Part shown: positions 8,685-17,669 of the stretch, piece by piece | Layout of the letters: each line of letters begins with the position of its first letter | Position numbering within the stretch: the first letter of the stretch is position 1 | Source of the DNA: Desulfoluna spongiiphila | GTDB lineage: Bacteria > Desulfobacterota > Desulfobacteria > Desulfobacterales > Desulfolunaceae | Direction: 5' to 3' | Assembly (NCBI RefSeq): GCF_900101345.1 | Contig: NZ_FMUX01000001.1 | Coordinates: forward strand, 186,001-250,000 | Length of the DNA stretch: 64,000 nucleotides | Translations under genes and position numbers: made by a program | Notes under the pieces: model-generated | Told to the model about the DNA's origin: nothing | Seen by the model: the letters and a program-made list of their open reading frames with translations, nothing else | Databases searched by the model: none

Positions 8685-9830
8685 ATGACCGATATGATAA
8701 ACAACCTCCATTACGTGGACACCCCAGAGGCCCTCGAGGAGATCGCCGAAGTGTTCTTAAACGCCGACTGCATCGGCGTGGACCTCGAAGCCGACTCCAT
8801 GTTCCACTTCCGTGAAAAAGTGTGCCTCATCCAGATGGCCGTCGGAGACTTCATTGCCGTCATCGACCCCTTGAACATCGACGACATGGGCCCCATCGTG
8901 CCTGTATTCGAACGGCCAGAGATCCGAAAAATCTTCCATGGGAGCGACTACGACGTCCGCTCCCTCAACCGGGATTTCGGCATCACCATCCGCAACCTCT
9001 TCGACACGGAGCTGGCCTCCCGCTTCCTGGGGATCCCCGAAACCGGACTCGGCTCGGTCATGAAACAGCGCTTCGGGGTAGAGCTGGACAAGACCTACCA
9101 GAAAAAGGACTGGTCCAAACGTCCCCTGACCGACGGCATGATCGAATACGGAGCCGGTGACGTCATCTACCTTCCCCGGCTCGCCACCATCCTCGACCGC
9201 GAACTCGAAGAGAAGGGTCGGACCTCCTGGGTGGAAGAAGAGTGCCTGCTCCTGTCCGGCGTCCGCCACCAGGACAACGGCGACGCCCCCCTGTTCACCC
9301 GCGTCAAGGGAGCCGGCAAGCTCGACAGGCGCAGCCTGGCCGTCCTTGAGGAGTTGCTCCAGCTGCGGCTCACCCTCTCCGAGAAAAAAGACCGCCCTCC
9401 TTTCAAGGTCTTCAGCAACGCCTCCCTGCACACCCTGGCCAAGGAAAAGCCCACCACCACAGGACGCCTCAAGGCCTGCGGGGCCCTGTCTCCCAGACAG
9501 GCCGCTGCCCACGGCGCCCAGATCCTGAAGGCGATAGAAAAAGGGGTCGCCCTTCCCGAGGAGGAGCTGCCCAAATACCCCAGGGGGAAACGGCCCAGCT
9601 TCAACCCGGAGATCCCCAAACGCATGGACGCCATAAAGAGCTACCGGGACGACATGGCCAGCAGACTGGCCCTTGATCCTCCCATCCTGCTCAACAAAGC
9701 ATTGATGACTGCCATTGCCGTACGCAACCCCGACACCGTGGAAGAGCTCAATTCCATCGACGGCCTGCGCCAATGGCAGATCAGCACCCTGGGCCAGGGC
9801 ATTGTCCGCGCCCTACACCCGGGATCCTGA
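8685..9830 (+). CDS. rnd: Ribonuclease D
   Basis: A 381-residue 3'-5' exoribonuclease of the DEDD superfamily, expected to trim tRNA and other structured RNA 3' ends. The catalytic residues are visible as GVDLEAD (residues 27-33), FHGSDYD (about residue 84) and EYGAGDVIYL (about residue 151, the Tyr and Asp of the DEDDy class). A helical HRDC-type nucleic-acid-binding region makes up the C-terminal half. The start is uncertain: ATGs at 8655, 8685 and 8694 are all in frame with no strong ribosome-binding site. I chose 8685 because similarity begins just after it. The next gene is 110 bases downstream on the same strand. Confidence 0.9.
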   Translation: MTDMINNLHYVDTPEALEEIAEVFLNADCIGVDLEADSMFHFREKVCLIQMAVGDFIAVIDPLNIDDMGPIVPVFERPEIRKIFHGSDYDVRSLNRDFGITIRNLFDTELASRFLGIPETGLGSVMKQRFGVELDKTYQKKDWSKRPLTDGMIEYGAGDVIYLPRLATILDRELEEKGRTSWVEEECLLLSGVRHQDNGDAPLFTRVKGAGKLDRRSLAVLEELLQLRLTLSEKKDRPPFKVFSNASLHTLAKEKPTTTGRLKACGALSPRQAAAHGAQILKAIEKGVALPEEELPKYPRGKRPSFNPEIPKRMDAIKSYRDDMASRLALDPPILLNKALMTAIAVRNPDTVEELNSIDGLRQWQISTLGQGIVRALHPGS

Positions 9831-9940
9831 CAAGCCGACCCTGTCGTAACGGGTGGCCTGCCGACAGGCCGCCCGAAAAACACGTCATCCCACGACCCGA
9901 TCACAGGGCAGTGCCCGGCACCGCCCGCATGAGGAACCCC

Positions 9941-10549
9941 ATGGAACATCGCATCACCTTCTCGTCTGAAGGCACCATCCTTGAAGGCATGCTCGAGAAC
10001 CCCGGCGCCAAACGCGGGGTCGTTATCACCCATCCACACCCCCTCTACGGCGGCGACATGGACAATCCCGTGGTCCTTGCCATCACCGAAAGCTACCGCA
10101 AGGCAGGGTTCGCAACCCTGCGCTTCAATTTCCGCGGCGCAGGAAACAGCGACGGCGAGTTCGACGAGGGATACGGTGCAATCCGCGACCTCCTGGCCGC
10201 TGTCTATCGCCTCAAGTCCGAAGGCATGGAGGAGGTCACCTGTTCCGGCTACTCCTTCGGGACCTGGATCTGCCTTTCTGCCTCCCTGGCCCACCCCGTC
10301 ACCACCGACGTGATGGTGGCTCCCCCGGTGACCTTCCTCGACTTCCAGACCTCACCGTGCAACAGGGGCCCCAACCTCGTCATCTCGGGGACCCAGGACA
10401 GCTTTGCCGATTTCGAAACCGTCAAAGGCATGGTCCCCGTGTGGAACCCCGATGCCCGGCTCCACGTCATCGAAAGTGCCGACCACTTCTTTTCCATCCA
10501 TTTAAAAGAGGTAAGCCGGGCCATCGACGATTACCTCGCGGGACTGTAG
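9941..10549 (+). CDS. Alpha/beta-hydrolase of the COG2945 type
   Basis: A 202-residue predicted hydrolase. The strand after HPHPLYGGDMDN (about residues 29-40) and FRGAGNSDG (about 63-71) are typical of the small COG2945-type serine hydrolases. The nucleophile elbow is GYSFG near residue 99, with the expected Asp at GTQDSF and the His at ESADHFF, completing a Ser-Asp-His triad. The substrate is unknown; esters or peptides are possible. The start is fixed by GAGGAA five bases before the ATG at 9941; an ATG at 9929 is less likely. There is no signal peptide, so it should be cytoplasmic. It lies between rnd and the acyl-CoA ligase on the same strand. Confidence 0.8.
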   Translation: MEHRITFSSEGTILEGMLENPGAKRGVVITHPHPLYGGDMDNPVVLAITESYRKAGFATLRFNFRGAGNSDGEFDEGYGAIRDLLAAVYRLKSEGMEEVTCSGYSFGTWICLSASLAHPVTTDVMVAPPVTFLDFQTSPCNRGPNLVISGTQDSFADFETVKGMVPVWNPDARLHVIESADHFFSIHLKEVSRAIDDYLAGL

Positions 10550-10587
10550 GGGACTCGCACGAACCACGCTGACCGGCCCTGACCACA

Positions 10588-10606
10588 CCCTGTCACCCCG
10601 ACAGGG
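10588..10606. other. Hairpin in the 348-base gap before the acyl-CoA ligase gene
   Basis: CCCTGTC and GACAGGG form a 7-bp stem around ACCCC; an alternative outer pairing uses CCGGCCCTG at 10573-10581 with CAGGGCCGG at 10602-10610. There is no T-run, so it is at best a weak terminator for the hydrolase gene. Apart from this and the promoter-like site at 10710-10738, I see nothing in 10550-10897. Confidence 0.35.
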
Positions 10607-10709
10607 CCGGCCAGCCCAGGTCCCCCCACCCCGGCAACACGCCGCCCTTTCCCCTTCATGCCAGACGAACCGCCCCGCCACATTGTTCCTTCAGAAAACA
10701 CACTTATTA

Positions 10710-10738
10710 TTGACAAACAGTGTTTCGCACCCTTACAA
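10710..10738 (+). promoter_or_regulatory. Candidate sigma-70 promoter of the acyl-CoA ligase gene
   Basis: TTGACA at 10710-10715 is followed after 17 bases by TTACAA at 10733-10738. The -35 is perfect and the -10 is weak. It lies 160 bases upstream of the ligase ATG in otherwise non-coding sequence. Confidence 0.4.
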
Positions 10739-10897
10739 CATACCAAGCACCCCCAAATCGTTCACCCAGCGCACCACAAGGCCCTGTCATCCCCATACGC
10801 ACAATCCGAAGACCCGCCCGCCGCACCCACCCATGCCGCCCATCATCTCCCGGTGTGAAGTCCATGCTGGCCGGCACCAACCCGAAAGGAGACCGCC

Positions 10898-12772
10898 ATG
10901 ACAACCAGAAGGGGCAATGCCCTGCCCTGGAGCAGGGAGTACCGCATCCTGGGCATCCCGGAGACCCTGGAACCTTACCCCGACGCACCGGCCTACGACA
11001 TCCTGGACCGGGCCGCCCGGCGCTTTCCCAAACGGGGCCTGATCCAGCTGGGCATCATGCTCACCTACCCGGAGGTCCGCGAGCTGGCCCACCGACTTGC
11101 CACGGCCCTGTCCGGATTCGGCCTCGCAAAGGGCGATCGCGTAGCCACCCTGCTGCCCACCTCCATCCAGTTTGTCATCGCGGATTACGCCATCAGCCGG
11201 GCCGGACTGGTCCACGTGCCCTGCTCTGCCCTGGAACCCGTCTCGCACCTCACCCACAAATTCAACACCTGCACCCCCCGGGCCCTCATCACCATGGACG
11301 ATACCCTCGACCATGCCAAACAGCTTGCCGAGACCACCAGCGTGGAGCAGGTGGTCGTCTCCAGATTGTCCGATTATTCCGATGCGCCGGAACCCCCAGA
11401 GCCCCTTGCGGGGTTTTCCTGCGCCGCCCACCGGTTCACGGAGCTCATCGCCCGATCCCCCTGCACCCCGCCGCAAGTTCCCCTGGATCCCCGCACAGAC
11501 CTTGAGATGATCCTTTTTACAGGCGGCACCACAGGCGTCCCCAAGGGGTGCATGCTCACCCACCGGAACATTTACTGCAACTCGGTACAAAACGGCTGGG
11601 CCTTCGGGCGCATCAAGACGCTGCTCCAGGGCAACATCACCGCCCTTCTGGGACTGCCCCTCTTCCACTCCTACGGCCATGTCATCATGCACACCATGAC
11701 CCTTGAAGGCTACAACCAGATCCTCATCCCCGACGCCAGGGACACGGAATCCATGGTGGCCATGATCCGCACCCACTGCCCCCTCCTGCAGCTCGGGGTC
11801 CCTGTCCAGTTCATGAAGATGGCGGAAAAAGAGCTTAAAGGCATTGCCGTACTGGGGGTATCGGGTTCGGCGCCTTTGCCTCCGAGCACCCAGAAAAAAT
11901 TTGAGACAAACGCCAAGGGGGCCATCATGGAAGGGTACGGCCTGTCTGAAATGTCCCCCTGCACCCACCTCAACCCCTCCCTCCTGCTGCGCCTCGTGGG
12001 AGGGCGCGCTGTGCAGCGCGGCTTAACGCTCACCTTAGGCACTCCGGGCCTCAGCCAGGTCCTGAACCGCGCCCTTGGCCTTCTGGGCCCAAGGATCTTG
12101 GGCTATCTCGTCACCCGGGCCATTGCCATTCTGCTAAAAATCACCCGGCCATCCGCCGCAACGGGCACACCCACCGAAAAACTCGGCGCCACGGGCATCC
12201 CGCTGCCCGACACCCGGGTCCGCATCGCAGACACGGCAACGGGAAGCCCCGTGGCCGACATGGAGGCCTTTCCCCCGGCGGTTCGCGGAGAGATGCACCT
12301 TCAGGGGCCCCAGCGCATGAGCGGATACTGGCCCGAGGCGGGCAACGGCATCGACGAGGCAGGGTACATCCGCACCGGCGATGTGGTGACCGTGGACCCC
12401 CAGGGCTACTTCAGCATCGTGGACCGCACCAAGGACATGATCAATGTCTCCGGGTACAAGGTCTACTCCCGGGAGGTGGACGACATCCTCTACGGCCACC
12501 CGGCCATTGAACACGCCGCCACGGTGGGCGTCCCCGACGGTAAACGGGAGGGCAGCGAACGGGTGGTCATCTGCGTTCAGCCCAAGGCGGGCTACAAAAA
12601 CCGGGTCACCCCAGACGAGTTCATCACCTTTTTAAAAGAGCGCGTGGCCCGCTACGCGGTACCCCGGTCCGTCTTTTTCGTGGACGAGATGCCCCTGACC
12701 GCCGTACAGAAACTGGACAAAAAAAAGGTGCGCGAACTGGCGCGGGCACACGCACGGAACCTCGCCCCTTGA
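10898..12772 (+). CDS. Long-chain acyl-CoA synthetase-like AMP-dependent ligase
   Basis: A 624-residue member of the ANL superfamily, expected to adenylate a carboxylic acid with ATP and transfer it to CoA. Visible motifs are FTGGTTGVPKG (phosphate loop, about residue 208), EGYGLSEMSP (about 348), RTGDVV with the adenosine-ribose Asp, DRTKDMINVSGYK (hinge region) and TAVQKLDKKK with the catalytic lysine near the C-terminus. A Leu/Gly-rich insert of about 60 residues follows the EGYGLSEMSP motif. GGAG eight bases before the ATG supports the start. The acid is probably a medium- or long-chain fatty acid, but this is family inference. The stop codon overlaps the -35 box of the ribosomal protein promoter. 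Confidence 0.88.
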   Translation: MTTRRGNALPWSREYRILGIPETLEPYPDAPAYDILDRAARRFPKRGLIQLGIMLTYPEVRELAHRLATALSGFGLAKGDRVATLLPTSIQFVIADYAISRAGLVHVPCSALEPVSHLTHKFNTCTPRALITMDDTLDHAKQLAETTSVEQVVVSRLSDYSDAPEPPEPLAGFSCAAHRFTELIARSPCTPPQVPLDPRTDLEMILFTGGTTGVPKGCMLTHRNIYCNSVQNGWAFGRIKTLLQGNITALLGLPLFHSYGHVIMHTMTLEGYNQILIPDARDTESMVAMIRTHCPLLQLGVPVQFMKMAEKELKGIAVLGVSGSAPLPPSTQKKFETNAKGAIMEGYGLSEMSPCTHLNPSLLLRLVGGRAVQRGLTLTLGTPGLSQVLNRALGLLGPRILGYLVTRAIAILLKITRPSAATGTPTEKLGATGIPLPDTRVRIADTATGSPVADMEAFPPAVRGEMHLQGPQRMSGYWPEAGNGIDEAGYIRTGDVVTVDPQGYFSIVDRTKDMINVSGYKVYSREVDDILYGHPAIEHAATVGVPDGKREGSERVVICVQPKAGYKNRVTPDEFITFLKERVARYAVPRSVFFVDEMPLTAVQKLDKKKVRELARAHARNLAP

Positions 12773-12797
12773 CATCCCTTTGGAAAGGGTGTTAATA
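12769..12797 (+). promoter_or_regulatory. Strong sigma-70 promoter of the rpsF operon
   Basis: TTGACA at 12769-12774 and TTAATA at 12792-12797 are separated by exactly 17 bases. The -35 box overlaps the stop codon of the upstream ligase gene. Transcription would begin near 12804, giving a leader of about 80 nucleotides before rpsF. Confidence 0.75.
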
Positions 12798-12809
12798 AGG
12801 GTAGTTTTT

Positions 12810-12833
12810 TCGAGGCCGAGACCGGCCTACCGA
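12810..12833 (+). promoter_or_regulatory. Candidate S6:S18-binding hairpin in the rpsF leader
   Basis: A stem AGGCCG/CGGCCT with loop AGAC is extended by TCG/CGA pairing that leaves an AC(C) bulge on the 3' side. Many bacterial rpsF leaders carry a hairpin with a bulged CCG bound by the S6:S18 complex for feedback control. Position and shape fit; family membership needs a covariance-model search. Confidence 0.4.
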
Positions 12834-12882
12834 TCCTTGCTCTGTCTTAAAATACAGGGCTTTACATCCATAAGGAGGTTAC

Positions 12883-13353
12883 ATGAGACGTTACGAAACC
12901 GTATTCATCCTCGATCCCGATCTGGGCGAGGAGGTCCGCAACCAGCGTTACGACAAGGTCAAAGAGATCATCGGTGCCTACAAAGGCGTACTGATTGAGT
13001 TCGACGACTGGGGCGTACGCAAGCTGGCTTACGACATCCGCAAAAAAACCCGTGGACAGTACGTCCGCGTTGATTACTGCGGTGACGGCACCCTTATTTC
13101 CGAGCTGGAGCGAACTTTCCGCCTTGACGATAAATTCCTCAAGTTCATGACCATCATCCTCGGCGACGACGTCAACCCCGACGACATCCTCGCAGAAAAA
13201 GAACAGGCCGAAGCGGCTGCCGCTGAAGCAGAAGCTGCGCCTGAAGCAGAAGTAGAAGCAGAAAAAGCCGAAGAGGCCCCCGCTGCCGACGCCCCTGCCG
13301 CAGAGGAAAAAGCTGAGGAACCTGCAGAACCTGAGACCAAAGAGGAGGACTAA
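12883..13353 (+). CDS. rpsF: 30S ribosomal protein S6
   Basis: S6 binds 16S rRNA together with S18 in the small subunit platform. The first 100 residues are canonical ([13 protein letters not shown] at the start, then [19 protein letters not shown]). The last 55 residues form an extra tail made almost only of Ala, Glu, Pro and Asp, so the protein is 156 residues rather than about 100-130. AAGGAGG five bases before the ATG fixes the start. It is the first gene of rpsF-rpsR-rplI and has its own promoter. The acidic tail is probably disordered; its role is unknown. Confidence 0.97.
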   Translation: MRRYETVFILDPDLGEEVRNQRYDKVKEIIGAYKGVLIEFDDWGVRKLAYDIRKKTRGQYVRVDYCGDGTLISELERTFRLDDKFLKFMTIILGDDVNPDDILAEKEQAEAAAAEAEAAPEAEVEAEKAEEAPAADAPAAEEKAEEPAEPETKEED

Positions 13354-13354
13354 G

Positions 13355-13639
13355 ATGGCCGCACCAGCACGAGGAAAAGGAAAAGGGAAACCCGGACGCA
13401 AGGGAGGCCGTAAAAGGACTTACCACCGCAGGAAGGTGTGCCGTTTCTGTGCCGACTCCAGCATCGTCATCGACTACAAGGAAACCCGTGTTCTCAAGTA
13501 TTTCATCTCTGAGCGCGGAAAAATTATTCCCCGTCGCATTACCGGCACCTGTGCCAAGCACCAGAGGGTCCTTACCCGTGAGATCAAGCGTGCACGTACC
13601 ATCGCACTGCTTCCTTACGTCGGAAACCTGGAATCATAA
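13355..13639 (+). CDS. rpsR: 30S ribosomal protein S18
   Basis: A 94-residue S18 with the conserved core from [10 protein letters not shown] to RTIALLPYV. It keeps a possible metal-binding set (CRFC near residue 28 and CAKH near residue 66), as in the cysteine-containing forms of S18. The first 25 residues are a very basic, Gly/Lys/Arg-rich extension. Only one base separates it from the rpsF stop, and its ribosome-binding site GAGGAGG is inside the rpsF end, so translation is probably coupled to S6, its binding partner. Confidence 0.97.
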   Translation: MAAPARGKGKGKPGRKGGRKRTYHRRKVCRFCADSSIVIDYKETRVLKYFISERGKIIPRRITGTCAKHQRVLTREIKRARTIALLPYVGNLES

Positions 13640-13745
13640 TGCGCAGCGGCCCATGCCGCTTCGATGACCAACTGAACAACGCCGGATATCCGGACACGAT
13701 TCCGGGTACACTTTGAAGGGGTGTCCCCCTTCAGCGGAGGATAAT

Positions 13746-14213
13746 ATGGCAACGAAAGTTATTTTAACGGAAACCATCGACACTCTGGGCATCATCGGCG
13801 CCGAGGCTACCGTTGCGGACGGATACGCACGCAACTACCTCCTCCCCCGCGGGAAAGCCGTTCTTGCCACGCCCCAGAACAAAAAGATTCTGGAGCAGCA
13901 GAAAGCTCGATTTGAACTCCAGATCGCCAAAGAGCGCGAGCAGGCTGAAGAGCTGGCCAAGAAAGTACAGGAGATCTCCTGCACCCTCATGGCCAAGGTC
14001 AGCCAGGAAGAGCGACTCTACGGTTCCATCACAGCCCAGGACATCCTGGAAGCCTTGAAGGGCCAGGAAGTCACCATCGAGAAGCGCATGCTGCTTCTTG
14101 CCGCTCCCATCAAGGAGTTGGGCACCTACAAGGTCCCCGTCCGTCTCTACAAGGACGTTGAGCCTGAAATCACCGTTGAGGTGAAGGCGGAAGCCAAGGA
14201 AGGAGAGGAGTAA
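13746..14213 (+). CDS. rplI: 50S ribosomal protein L9
   Basis: A 155-residue L9 with the N-terminal rRNA-binding domain (VADGYARNYLLPRGKAV), the long connecting helix and the C-terminal domain ending in a short acidic tail. The start at 13746 follows GGAGG; the frame is open further upstream but without similarity. It is the last ribosomal gene of the unit, separated from rpsR by 106 bases and followed by a clear terminator. Confidence 0.97.
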   Translation: MATKVILTETIDTLGIIGAEATVADGYARNYLLPRGKAVLATPQNKKILEQQKARFELQIAKEREQAEELAKKVQEISCTLMAKVSQEERLYGSITAQDILEALKGQEVTIEKRMLLLAAPIKELGTYKVPVRLYKDVEPEITVEVKAEAKEGEE

Positions 14214-14246
14214 ACACCTCTTTTTCCACCCGTGAAAAGCCGTAAA

Positions 14247-14280
14247 GGGGGGCAGCCGATTGCCGGCAGCCCCCCTTTTT
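14247..14280 (+). terminator. Rho-independent terminator after rplI
   Basis: GGGGGGC pairs with GCCCCCC, and after an A-A mismatch GCCG pairs with CGGC across a short loop. TTTTT follows immediately at 14276-14280. It ends the rpsF-rpsR-rplI transcript 34 bases after the rplI stop. Confidence 0.85.
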
Positions 14281-14486
14281 GCGTTTGGCCACCGCACCAG
14301 CAAACGGTTGAGGACGGCAGCTCCCTGCCGGGGCCCTCGTCAACCCGGCCAGCCCCTCTCCGGATTTTGATCCGCCTGTCGGGGTAAAGTATTGCCAACA
14401 CCCCGGGGACCTGATAGCTCTAAACCAACGTGTGTCCACCCCAAACCGACAGACAAAAGACGTAAAAAAAAGAGACCCAGCGCACC

Positions 14487-15929
14487 ATGATCACGAATTT
14501 TGCCCCAACCAAGCCCAGGAAAAAATCGTCCGGCAACCGCTCCATGGGCGGCTATCCCTCAAGCGAAGAGGGCAGCACCAGGGCGAAGCTGCCCCCAAAC
14601 GCCCTGGACGCGGAAGAGTCCATCCTAAGCTCTGTCCTCATCGACAACGACACCCTGGTGGATGTCATCGAGATGCTGACCCCCACGGACTTTTACAAGC
14701 CGGCCCATGAGAAAATCTTCGAATCCATGGCCGAGCTCTTTGCCCGGTCCGAGCCGGTGGATATCGTGACCCTGGCCAACCGGCTCAAGGAAAAAGGGCA
14801 ACTCGACGAGGTGGGCGGTGCCGCTTATCTTTCCCAGCTGGTGGACCGTGCCCCCTATTCGGTCAACGCGGTAAAACACGCCGAGATCATCCGTGACAAG
14901 TCGTCCCTGCGGCGCATGATCGAAACCTGCTCGCATATCATCAACGACTGCATGGAAGAACAGGGCGCCGTGGAGTCCATCATCGACACGGCGGAAGGGT
15001 CCATCTACGAGATTTCCAACTCGAAGATCAAGCCCTCCTTTTCCCACATCAACGACCTGATCAACAGCAACATCACCACCCTTGAAGAGCGCCAGAACAG
15101 CGGCAGCGACTTCACCGGGGTTCCCACGGGATACACCCAGGTGGACAAACTCACCTCGGGCCTCCAGAAAACCGACCTCATCATCCTCGCCGCCCGACCC
15201 AGTATGGGCAAAACCGCCTTTGTTCTCAACCTGGCACGAAACGTGGCGGTGCTTGAAGAGAAGCTGGTGGCCATCTTCTCCCTTGAAATGGGGTGTGAGC
15301 AGCTCTCCATGCGACTGCTCACCGCAGAGGCCCGGGTCAACTCAGAAAAACTCAAGAGCGGCACCATCGGCGCCGAGGACTGGGAACGGGTCACGGAAGC
15401 CGCCGGGGTCATCAGCCAGGCGCCCCTTTACATCGACGACACCCCCAACATCAGCGTCATGGAGATCCGGGCCAAGTGCCGCCGCCTCAAGGCCGACCGG
15501 GAACTGGGCCTCATCATCGTGGATTACCTCCAGCTCATGCGGGGCTCCGGCACCACCGGGGACCGTCGAGACCTGGAGATCGCGGAAATATCCCGATCCC
15601 TCAAAGGGCTCGCCAAGGAGATGGACGTTCCGGTCATCGCCCTCTCCCAGCTGAACCGTATGCTGGAGCAGCGTGCGGAAAAGCGGCCCCTCCTCTCGGA
15701 CTTGAGGGAATCGGGCTCCCTGGAGCAGGACGCCGATATCGTCGCCTTCATCTACCGTGACGAGGTGTATAATAAGGAAGAGAATAACCCCAACAAAGGC
15801 AAGGCCGAAATCATCGTCGCCAAAAACCGTAACGGCGCCGTGGGCACGGCCCACCTCACCTTCATCGGCAAGTACACACGATTTGAAAACGCCGCCATCG
15901 GCGATTACGCCCTTCCGGACAGCGAATGA
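14487..15929 (+). CDS. dnaB: Replicative DNA helicase DnaB
   Basis: A 480-residue hexameric 5'-3' helicase of the replication fork. The N-terminal helical domain starts at LPPNALDAEESILSSVL near residue 31. The RecA-like ATPase domain carries Walker A ARPSMGKTAFVLNLA (about residue 233), Walker B LIIVDYLQLM (about residue 340) and the C-terminal DLRESGSLEQDAD motif with the arginine finger region. No intein is present. The rplI-dnaB order is common in bacteria, but here a terminator separates them, so dnaB should have its own promoter in 14281-14486. Its TGA overlaps the hflX ATG. Confidence 0.96.
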   Translation: MITNFAPTKPRKKSSGNRSMGGYPSSEEGSTRAKLPPNALDAEESILSSVLIDNDTLVDVIEMLTPTDFYKPAHEKIFESMAELFARSEPVDIVTLANRLKEKGQLDEVGGAAYLSQLVDRAPYSVNAVKHAEIIRDKSSLRRMIETCSHIINDCMEEQGAVESIIDTAEGSIYEISNSKIKPSFSHINDLINSNITTLEERQNSGSDFTGVPTGYTQVDKLTSGLQKTDLIILAARPSMGKTAFVLNLARNVAVLEEKLVAIFSLEMGCEQLSMRLLTAEARVNSEKLKSGTIGAEDWERVTEAAGVISQAPLYIDDTPNISVMEIRAKCRRLKADRELGLIIVDYLQLMRGSGTTGDRRDLEIAEISRSLKGLAKEMDVPVIALSQLNRMLEQRAEKRPLLSDLRESGSLEQDADIVAFIYRDEVYNKEENNPNKGKAEIIVAKNRNGAVGTAHLTFIGKYTRFENAAIGDYALPDSE

Positions 15930-17593
15930 AAAAAGTACACGGACACACCGACGGCCTGAAGGCCAACCAGAAAAAACGCCTGGAATCCCTCTACCGGCGC
16001 CGCCTCCCCCAGGGGTACGCGGTCAACGCCGAGCTGGCCCATGAGCTGGCCGCCATCAGCCACGACATCCGAAGGCAGGTGGCCGTCCTGGTGAGCCGGG
16101 CCGGCAAGGTGGAGTTTGTCATCGCAGGGACCCCGGACCAGATCTACATCCCGGAGCTCAAAGGCTACACCCCCCTTCCAGGGCGGCTCCTTGGCCTCCG
16201 GTACATTCACACCCACCTCAAGGAAGGCGAAGGCCTGACCCGGGACGACCACACCGACCTGGCCCTGCTGCGCTTCGACCTCATGGCCGCCGTCACCCTC
16301 ACCCCCGACGGATCGGTGCACAGGGTCCACACCGCCCATGTCACCACCGGCGACTCAGGGGAACCCACCCGGGAACTTCCCCCCATGGCCCCGGGCCATC
16401 TCCGGGACGACCTGGACGCCATCGTGCGGGAGGTGGAAGAGGAACTGTCCCGCAAAGAGCGGGTCCTGGCAGCCGGAGACGCCGAAGAGCGGGCCATCCT
16501 GGTGAGCGTGACCACACGCCCCAGAAAAGAGGCCATGGGCTCCCTCAGGGAGCTCGAAGAGCTGGCCAGGTCCTGCAACATCGATATTATGGAGACGGTC
16601 CTTCAGATCCGCAAAAAAAGCGATCCCAAGCACCTCCTGGGAAGCGGTAAGCTTAACGAAATCACCATCGCCGCCATGCAGAAAGGGGCCTCCATCCTCA
16701 TCTTCGACCAGGAGCTCTCGCCTGCCCAGATCCGGTCCATCACCGACCAGGTGGAGATCAAGGTCATTGACAGGACGCAGATGATCCTGGACATCTTTGC
16801 CCGCCGCGCCCAGACCCGGGAAGGCAAACTCCAGGTGGAGCTGGCCCAGCTCAAGTACATGCTGCCCCGACTCATCACCTTGAACACCGCCATGAGCCGC
16901 CTCACCGGGGGCATCGGCGGCAGAGGCCCCGGCGAGACCAAGCTGGAGCTCAACAGGCGCCGGGTGAGGGACCGCATCACCACCTTGTCCAAGCAGATCG
17001 AAAGCGTTAAAAAACAGCGCGGCCAGCAGCGGGCCAGGCGCAACCGGAAAGGGGTGCCCGTGGTCTCCATCGTGGGCTACACCAACGCGGGGAAATCCAC
17101 GCTCTTAAACACCCTCACCCAGAGCCGGGTGCTGGCCGAAGACCGCCTCTTCGCCACCCTGGACCCGTCCAGCCGTCGCCTGCGCTTTCCCAAAGACATC
17201 GAGGTGATCATCACCGACACCGTGGGGTTTATCCGGGACCTGCCCAAAGAGCTCATGGTCTCCTTCCGGGCCACCCTGGAAGAGCTGGAATCGGCGGATC
17301 TTCTCCTTCACATCATTGATGCGTCCAACCCCCAGTGCGAAAAGCAGATCGAGTCCGTGGAGAACATCCTGGCCGATTTGAAGCTCGACACCATTCCTGT
17401 CCTCAAAATTTTCAACAAAATGGACCAAACGGACGAGGAGCGGCGCGAAGGGCTTTCAAGGGAGCACGGAGGCCTGTTCATTTCCGCCCTCAACCGGGCC
17501 ACCTTGACCCCGCTGCTCCACCGCATCGAAGACCAGATCGAGACCCTTATCACGGACAACCTCCCGGATGAGGACCCAGACCCCGAGGAGTAG
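15926..17593 (+). CDS. hflX: GTPase HflX with extended N-terminal domain
   Basis: A 555-residue HflX, a ribosome-splitting GTPase used in stress. About residues 190-350 are the HflX nucleotide-binding N-domain and coiled coil, with the glycine-rich LTGGIGGRGPGETKLE. The G domain follows with G1 GYTNAGKSTLLN, G3 DTVGFI and G4 NKMD. Typical HflX proteins have about 365-430 residues; here about 150 residues are added at the N-terminus. That part contains H95-T-H97-x7-T105-x2-D108 with E40 55 residues before H95, the spacing of a JAMM/MPN metalloprotease zinc site, discussed as a finding. The ATG overlaps the dnaB stop by four bases (ATGA). Confidence 0.93.
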   Translation: MKKVHGHTDGLKANQKKRLESLYRRRLPQGYAVNAELAHELAAISHDIRRQVAVLVSRAGKVEFVIAGTPDQIYIPELKGYTPLPGRLLGLRYIHTHLKEGEGLTRDDHTDLALLRFDLMAAVTLTPDGSVHRVHTAHVTTGDSGEPTRELPPMAPGHLRDDLDAIVREVEEELSRKERVLAAGDAEERAILVSVTTRPRKEAMGSLRELEELARSCNIDIMETVLQIRKKSDPKHLLGSGKLNEITIAAMQKGASILIFDQELSPAQIRSITDQVEIKVIDRTQMILDIFARRAQTREGKLQVELAQLKYMLPRLITLNTAMSRLTGGIGGRGPGETKLELNRRRVRDRITTLSKQIESVKKQRGQQRARRNRKGVPVVSIVGYTNAGKSTLLNTLTQSRVLAEDRLFATLDPSSRRLRFPKDIEVIITDTVGFIRDLPKELMVSFRATLEELESADLLLHIIDASNPQCEKQIESVENILADLKLDTIPVLKIFNKMDQTDEERREGLSREHGGLFISALNRATLTPLLHRIEDQIETLITDNLPDEDPDPEE

Positions 17594-17669
17594 CCTCGCA
17601 ACACAAGATATGCTGTCATGCACCCTGTGCCATCATAGATGTTGACTCCCCGGGACAAAAAGGATACAT

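Noticed and set aside
10787..11968. 393-codon antisense frame over the acyl-CoA ligase gene
   Set aside because: Shadow of a GC-rich gene; the plus-strand frame has complete AMP-ligase motifs. The same applies to long antisense frames over rnd, yicC, lptF and lpxK.
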